A DNA stretch of 64,000 nucleotides, from positions 55,220 to 119,219 of the forward strand of contig JAPEVC010000109.1 in assembly GCA_027946555.1 (NCBI GenBank). The letters are read 5' to 3'. Below are positions 58,404 to 64,000 of the stretch, one piece after another. This stretch comes from Gnomoniopsis sp. IMI 355080. Its lineage: Eukaryota; Ascomycota; Sordariomycetes; Diaporthales; Gnomoniaceae. A program made the position numbers and the translations under genes. The notes under the pieces are model-generated. The model searched no databases. It was given only the letters and a program-made list of their open reading frames with translations, and was not told the origin of the DNA. Numbering within the stretch: position 1 is the stretch's first letter; each line of letters begins with the position of its first letter.

Positions 58404-59514
58404 ATGGGTTTCACCGATCTCGTCTCCGATGCTGGTCTGACCATGCTCGACAACTTCCTGGTCACCCGCTCCTACATCGTTGGGTATGTTATGTTTTTTT
58501 CGGGCCTCAACCTGAAGCTATCACCACTTTTTCTGTTTCGTCCCCCTTCTTCACCCTTTGGCCGCCACATGATATGATGAGTACCCTGGTCCGTGTTTCT
58601 GAGCAGCCTCAAGACCTGCGCATGAATACAAACCCAGCAACAGTCGTTGCATCTCTGATCCGCCTCAACCATTCAAACCCCCTGGTGTCTCGCTATGCAT
58701 CCACCTCGGTCAAATGCCATCTTGCCATCCTGCCATTCTCGCTAACGCTTTCCCTCTTCCCTTCCACACAGCTACTCTGCCACCCAGGCCGATGTCGTGA
58801 CCTTCAAGGCCATCTCCTCCGCCCCCGACGCGACAAAATACCCCAACGCCGCCCGGTGGTACAAGCACATCGCCTCCTTCGAGGATGAGTTCGCCACTCT
58901 CTCCGGCGATGCCTCCAAGCCCTACACCGTCTACGGCCCCGACGCCTCCGAGGTTACCCTGAACCCCGCCAAGGCCCCCGCTGCCGCCGATGACGACGAC
59001 GATGTCGACCTGTTTGGCTCGGACGACGAGGAGGAGGATGCCGAGGCCGCCCGTATCCGTGAGGAGCGTCTCGCTGAGTACCGCAAGAAGAAGGAGGGCA
59101 AGACCAAGCCCGCCGCCAAGTCTATTGTCACCATGGATGTCAAGCCTTGGGGTATGTCCTTTTTTTTTTGTCCCCCCCCCCTCTTTCCGGGGTCGTTCCA
59201 AGGCGCATACAGGATATATTCTTGCAGGGAACAGACACAAAAGGGTACACTAAATGGTTGCTAACGACTCTTCCTCCCCCACAGACGACGAGACCGACAT
59301 GAAGGCCCTGGAGGAGTCTGTGCGCGGTATCGAGAAGGATGGTCTGGTCTGGGGTGGCTCCAAGCTGGTGCCCCTCGCTTTCGGTGTCAAGAAGCTGCAG
59401 ATCAACATGGTCATTGAGGATGAGAAGATCGGTCTGGAGGAGTTGCAGGAGGAGATCCAGGACTTTGAGGACTACGTCCAGTCTTGCGACATTGCTGCCA
59501 TGCAGAAGCTGTAA
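58404..59514 (+). CDS. EFB1: Translation elongation factor eEF1B beta (guanine-nucleotide exchange factor)
   Basis: Recharges eEF1A with GTP during translation elongation. Exons 58404-58483, 58772-59151 and 59285-59514 give 229 residues, the usual length. The N-terminal GST-C-like helices open with MGFTDLVSDAGLTMLDNFLV. A central acidic patch (DDDDDVDLFGSDDEEEDAE) and basic KKKEGKTKPAAK follow, with SIVTMDVKPWDDETDM starting the exchange domain. The C-terminal domain is complete (DGLVWGGSKLVPLAFGVKKL, ending CDIAAMQKL). The first intron is exceptionally long for this window (288 nt) because it hosts a snoRNA. The second intron contains T and C homopolymer runs. The gene name follows the yeast orthologue. 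Confidence 0.97.
58571..58662 (+). ncRNA. snR18: Intronic box C/D snoRNA, U18/snR18 type
   Basis: Inside EFB1 intron 1. Box C ATGATGA is at 58574-58580, box D' CTGA at 58599-58602 and box D CTGA at 58655-58658. The guide directly before D', GGTCCGTGTTT, is the exact reverse complement of AAACACGGACC, a conserved stretch of large-subunit rRNA. By the D+5 rule it targets the A of AAACA, matching the yeast snR18 target region (25S A649/C650). Yeast snR18 is also encoded in the EFB1 intron. A long terminal stem is not obvious, so the ends are approximate. Confidence 0.82.
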
Positions 59515-62500
59515 GCATTTCGCTTGACGGAAAGGGTGCTCCTGAGACAGGCTGCCATGCCTCGGAGTGCTGTTAGATGTGGCAGAAGAGGCATGATGTC
59601 TCGCGCGGGATGTATCATCTACTGGTTGATCCGCCGCTGTGTGATGGACGACTTCTATACCGAGACGGCATGTCACGCATAACAATGAGGAAAAATTTGA
59701 GAAGAGCCAAATAGAACAAGATTCCTGCCATGGCGCACATATTTTTTCCATGTCCGCGATAACTATCGACATCGCTCAAGTTTTGCCCAAAGCCGTGCAG
59801 GCTCACTGGAGAGGCCGCGGCATGTACTTGCGTTTGACTTTGCATTCTGCGCTGATGACTTCACAGCATTCTGTCCAAACAACCTTAGGACAAGACGGCA
59901 ATGTTGCACGTCTCTCCCTGCCTCGCCTCACTGCCTGGCCTCTTCGCCCCTCCCCCAGCCTAGCCCGGCTGGTCGTACATGGCCGATGGACACATGATGC
60001 CCTCTTGAGAACATCGATAGAGGACCGGCAGCTTGGGTCGCCTTCTCAAGACAACATACATTGGTTCGTACTGGATCACCACACACTGTCGTTCGGATGC
60101 CTTGGGTGTTCAATATAACTTCTTCACTTTACCCAATGCCCTCCCTCCGTAGGAAAACTCACTCGCGGCTCGACTTCGTCTAGTTTGGCACTAGACCTAC
60201 ATAACCAGCTAGCATTCACGAACCTCTCCTGCCTAGGAGAAAGAATTTTGTGATTTTTTCTTTGGGGGAGGGACTGGGGATTTTAGGCCTGCGGGAATGA
60301 GTTTAGATCCTGTATCGAATGTATCAAAGTCACATTTTCCGCAGTGGCACTCTTCCTAGATATCGAGATAATTGCAATATCAGTGGGACACGGGGGGGGG
60401 AGGGTAAGAAGGAGATGAGGAGTCTTATGTTCCAGGTGACGTGCCTTGGTCTATACATATCTTGAGTAGTCCTGCAGCATTGGGTTAAGTCAAGAAGACT
60501 ACCTAGGTACCGGGCACGTTCAATGACAACCTATACCATCCTTTGCTGTCACGTATCGCCAGGACTCAGCTCTCTGCTCTCTAGCGGACATGGTATAGGA
60601 TTAGTACCGTCTGCAGCACATATTGACAGCAATAATACATCATCAGACTAAGGGATGTATAATGGAGGCTGACTAGAAAGGAGTACTTGACAGAATACTT
60701 CATAATAGTTAGGGACCTGCCCTTATTCTGAGATAAGGCTGTTAACACCTTGGATACGGTGTTTTGCATCTGGTGTGACAAGATTCGGGAATGTGCGTCT
60801 TCCGTATTATGGTCTTTCCAAGAATTTGCATCAAGATGTTCTTGAAAATCTTTGGAACCGCTCTTCTCTTCAATCTCTGACTGCAACTTGGACCGCATAA
60901 AGGGGTTGCCAATTGTGCTCAACTCATTTATCAGTCACGGTAGCTCTAAGGCAAGAATCAACGGGCGGACCGCGTCTTGCCTAGGTACGCCTATAATGAC
61001 ATAAATGCATTACCAGTAAGTTTTTCATCTCTTACTCTTTATATTTCGACAACTTGAGCACGTCATGATTCGTCTGAATAATGACGAAGCGCACATCCCT
61101 TGGGCTCGTGGTTAAATCCCGCCCAGGTGTTTTCAAGCGGGTGATTCTCGGGACAATGATTAGGATTTTCCTTCTCCGCCCAGATCCCCGGGCCGAGTTC
61201 GAAAGGTTCATCCCGTCGATCAAGCGAAGTCGATGTAACAGACCGGGAAAAGAAAACGAACCAAGCTAGCTACTTAGGTAGCAAAAGACCGCCATTCATC
61301 CTCTTCGTACCACTCCGTAGGTACTCACTTGCTCTGGTGGTGGTACAACATCACCAACTCACCCTATTCCCCCCCTCCTCCAGAGGACTCGGCAGCAAAA
61401 GCCCACGGGCACCCCTTGCCCAATTGGAAAAGTCTAACGTAGATCCCCGACTTTCAAAAGTGCACACGACTCATGATCACGTCCATCACGATGCGAGGGC
61501 CCCTCGCACACATGACAGAGCAACAAAATTCACACCGGTGTTGAGTGGTGCGTATCTGTCTACCATGAGAAAACTCGGCCGAGAGGGTGGAGTTGTTCGT
61601 AAAGCTGTGGCCACTAGCAATGGGGCTAATAACGTTAGGTACGCGGTAATAAATGAATGGTGAGTGCATACCGCCCCGTGCAGCCTATGATTCTCGAATC
61701 CTTCAGTGTGTCCACCGCTCTACTGCTTCGTATGGAGTAGGGTTCCATATTACACGAGTGCCGCTACTTCGGCATCCAGAACTGCCAAAAGGAGACTTTT
61801 TGAGGAAGTCAACCTAGGCTCTAGCACTATCATTCACCTGCTTCACACTATTTACAATGTTACAACTGAACAACCCAATGGGCACCTGGCCCTTTTCCAA
61901 CACTTGAGCATTTCCTTACCCGGTAGTGTACATTCACAACCCTCCAAGGTGCCGTCGGCCACGGTGAAGGTTTGATCGTACCAAAAAAGAAGAACTGTAG
62001 TACATACATAGCATGTAGAGTATACAAACCCCTCGGCCTCATGACTCTGACAAGACTCGCGCCATCCCATTCCCCTAAAAAATCCCACCTGCCAAACGAA
62101 ATGACAGCGAGCGGGTCCCACAACCAACGAGACGTGTACCCACTCTTTTCCCAGCCAACCCGGATCCGAGCCCTCTCATTTTTCGAAACGGGGTCTTTAC
62201 TCGGCCGAGAGAGGAAAGCCACGCGAGGGATGGCCCCCCATCAAAAGCAGGGATTATTCATGGTGCGGCCACGGGAATGGGGTGTGTCGAAGGTGGGTAA
62301 GGTAGGTAGCGTATCAACCTCTAGCAGCAACAAATAGGGCCCCGTCAAGAGTTGCAACGGGCATTAACCTTGGCGCCCACCAGTGGTCCGGTCGGTTTGG
62401 ATGGGAACCATTTTTTTTGGCCGTTGCGCCCCTGGTCCCAGTGGAGGAAATCACGTCCGACGCAGTGGTTTTGGTGCTCTGAACCTTTCAGGTTGCCGAG

Positions 62501-62908
62501 GCTTTCAAATCGCGAGATCGGTCAGTTGTGGATTTTGTGGGTTTGAGAATGGATGTGCCCCGGTGGTTATATATCTTTTGGGTTTACGGTGTGTTCCATG
62601 CACTCTCTATGAAGTTTCTCTTTCTCTTTTTCCTTTTTTCCCTCTTTGTCAACTCGCTCGCCTTTTGTTGCGTCCTCCCACGATACCCTCTCGTCAGCGT
62701 TACTTTGACACCCGCCGCGGATAACCCGCACGTCGCCCCGGATCCTTGGCTAGCGGTGTCATTGCGTTTTGACTTCCCGCGCTTTCATAAAAAAGCCCCC
62801 CTCCATCACGATCAACATTACTATCTCTTCCAGGCCTAGCTAAAAATCTAGTCTTGGAATTTTCAGAAAGGCACTCATTAAAAGAGATATTTTTGTGTGC
62901 AATCAGTC
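59515..62908. other. 3.4-kb interval without a supportable gene
   Basis: Open frames are short and unsupported on both strands. Motif copies are at 60500-60509 (TACCTAGGTA) and 61271-61280 (TACTTAGGTA). A run of G occurs near 60392-60400. The region near 62300-62840 is pyrimidine-rich toward the next gene and probably holds its promoter. Confidence 0.45.
60500..60509. repeat. TACCTAGGTA palindrome
   Basis: Exact copy of the recurrent palindrome in intergenic DNA downstream of the eEF1B-beta gene. Confidence 0.7.
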
Positions 62909-63757
62909 ATGTCAAAGCGCCGCGAAACAGCCATGGAGGTGATGGATGCCTTCAAGGCGTGGGATATCGAGCGAGTAATGGCCTACCGAGCTGAAAACTG
63001 CACCCAACAGGTGGTACCAAGTACGTCGTCCTGTATTTCCCGTGTTGTCATTTTTCAAAAAATCGGAAAGCCCTCGTTTTAGAGAAACTAATAGAAAAAA
63101 TCACTGTGGGTAGAATCTCTCGACCGGCCTGCAATGGACAACGCCTCTTTTCGAAAGTACTTTGGCGACATCATGCCAATCTTCAAAAACTTCACACCCA
63201 CCATCCACCATCTCGTCGAGGATGAGAGCGCCAACACGGTCGTCATCTGGTGCAGTAGCACAGCCGAGACGGTGATTGGGCCGTATGGAAACGAGTATGT
63301 ACTGCTGCTGCACTTCAATGAGGCCGGGGATAAGGTGGAGAAGTGGAAATACTTCCCACTGACGCCCTTCGCGGCGCCCTCTCCCAACGCCAACATCGCA
63401 AACGTATCCACACTTTTCCCAATATCACCAGGGGCCCCCGAGCCCCCCATCTTGGTAGGAACCCACCCGGGATTCGCCGCATTACTGCTCTCCACCCCTC
63501 TCGCCGTCCCCTCCCACCGCCTCGCAAAGGCCTTTGCAAGCATAATATCATGCAGCTTCGTATCACTATACCCGCTCCCTTCCAAACTATCCAACCGCGG
63601 CCGTCCGCTACGATGCAAGCCAGACGAGATGTACACCAGCCGCTTCGGCGGTGTCATGAGACATGTGAGCACGTATGGCGCGAGCACGTTAACGTGGAAC
63701 AGCGCCGGGCTCGATGCGCGTGTGCCTAGGGCCGCGTTGTGGATCACGCAGTCGTAG
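62909..63757 (+). CDS. NTF2/SnoaL-like protein, C-terminus replaced by antisense sequence
   Basis: Exons 62909-63020 and 63114-63757 join across a 93-nt intron (GTACGT...GGTAG). The first ~114 residues look like a small NTF2-fold protein of the polyketide-cyclase/SnoaL type: an opening helix (ETAMEVMDAFKAWDIERVMA), then FRKYFGDIMPIFKNF, HHLVEDESANTVVIWCSSTA and YVLLLHFNEAGDKVEKW. Such folds normally end about 15-25 residues later. Here the frame runs on to 63757 through sequence that is the reverse strand of the SDR gene, giving 251 residues with a Pro/Ala-rich tail unlikely to be a native domain. A joined-up deletion between two convergent genes is the likely cause. Function of the fold here is unknown. 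Confidence 0.6.
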
Positions 63758-63978
63758 GGCCCGTGTTCGTTGGCGGCGGCGGCGAGGTGCTTTGTCTCGT
63801 CGAGGGAGCTGAGGTCGCCGATGAGGCAGGCGGTGGCGCCTGGGGTGGTGCGTTGGGCGTCGGCGGCGCGGGCGGGGTTGCGGGCGTGGAGGATGACTTG
63901 GTGGCCTTGGGAGAGGAGGCGTTGGGCTGTTAGGGCGCCGAGGCCGTCTGAGGAGCCGGTGATGAAGATGCGGGCCAT
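63088..63978 (-). CDS. Short-chain dehydrogenase/reductase, C-terminus altered
   Basis: NAD(P)-dependent oxidoreductase. Single frame from the ATG at 63978. The Rossmann glycine motif is GSSDGLG (residues 8-14), the NAG-type strand reads VIHNAALG, the catalytic Ser is in YISSG and Tyr/Lys in YSDTKLHD (Y-x3-K), followed by NPGWVPTKMGGSG. The SDR sequence stays convincing through GKYFHF near residue 208. After about 63345 the frame enters the reverse strand of the NTF2-like gene and runs to 63088, giving 296 residues with an unrelated last ~85. Related enzymes usually have a further 20-30 residue native tail. Activity may survive because the catalytic residues are upstream. Confidence 0.75.
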   Translation of the reverse strand: MARIFITGSSDGLGALTAQRLLSQGHQVILHARNPARAADAQRTTPGATACLIGDLSSLDETKHLAAAANEHGPYDCVIHNAALGTRASSPALFHVNVLAPYVLTCLMTPPKRLVYISSGLHRSGRPRLDSLEGSGYSDTKLHDIMLAKAFARRWEGTARGVESSNAANPGWVPTKMGGSGAPGDIGKSVDTFAMLALGEGAAKGVSGKYFHFSTLSPASLKCSSSTYSFPYGPITVSAVLLHQMTTVLALSSSTRWWMVGVKFLKIGMMSPKYFRKEALSIAGRSRDSTHSDFFY

Positions 63979-64000
63979 ATCAAGGGGTGGGCGTGTGGAT

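Noticed and set aside
1..64000. tRNA, rRNA and CRISPR signals
   Set aside because: No cloverleaf with a GTTCGA-type T-loop and matching arms, no rRNA stretch and no regularly spaced repeat array were found by eye.

Overview
The window comes from a filamentous ascomycete (Pezizomycotina, most like a Sordariomycete). Genes sit on both strands, most with short 49-120 nt GT-AG introns. Typical fungal families are present: Zn2Cys6 regulator, OPT and DHA1 transporters, HSL-type hydrolase, F-box protein, GH128 glucanase and a secreted catalase-peroxidase. Exons were joined by hand from reading frame, splice sites, branch sites and family alignment. Identities rest on recognised motifs, not database searches.

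Layout. 1-9.4 kb: 3' part of an oligopeptide transporter; a ~1400-residue lysine-rich unknown protein with internal repeats; a minus-strand protein with two HTH-like repeats and glutamine tracts. 9.4-14.9 kb: 5.5 kb with no supportable gene. 14.9-22.4 kb: secreted catalase-peroxidase (KatG2 type), alpha/beta-hydrolase, secreted 5'-nucleotidase. 22.4-24.7 kb: non-coding with a frameshifted gene relic.

24.7-42 kb is the accessory-looking core. It holds a Zn2Cys6 regulator, two divergently transcribed Fe(II)/2-oxoglutarate dioxygenases, an unknown 467-residue protein, a DHA1 exporter, a small six-cysteine secreted protein, a kinase-fold protein lacking catalytic residues, a pisatin-demethylase-like P450 and a proline-iminopeptidase-like hydrolase. 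One dioxygenase keeps every residue I recall for xanthine dioxygenase XanA. Its partner keeps the iron and 2-oxoglutarate ligands but not two substrate residues. No synthase backbone gene is visible, so this is either a purine/xenobiotic catabolic group or chance clustering.

43.3-46.2 kb is a decayed minus-strand reading region. 48-54 kb has GH128, an F-box protein and an MlrC-family metallopeptidase. 54.9-55.2 kb encodes a 69-residue two-exon secreted peptide. 56.1-58.1 kb carries an aldo-keto reductase and a gene fragment between two perfect 34-bp direct repeats, directly upstream of the eEF1B-beta gene. The first intron of that gene contains a box C/D snoRNA of the U18/snR18 type. The window ends with an NTF2-like gene and a short-chain dehydrogenase that run into each other tail to tail.

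A palindrome, TACCTAGGTA, recurs across the non-coding DNA of the whole window.
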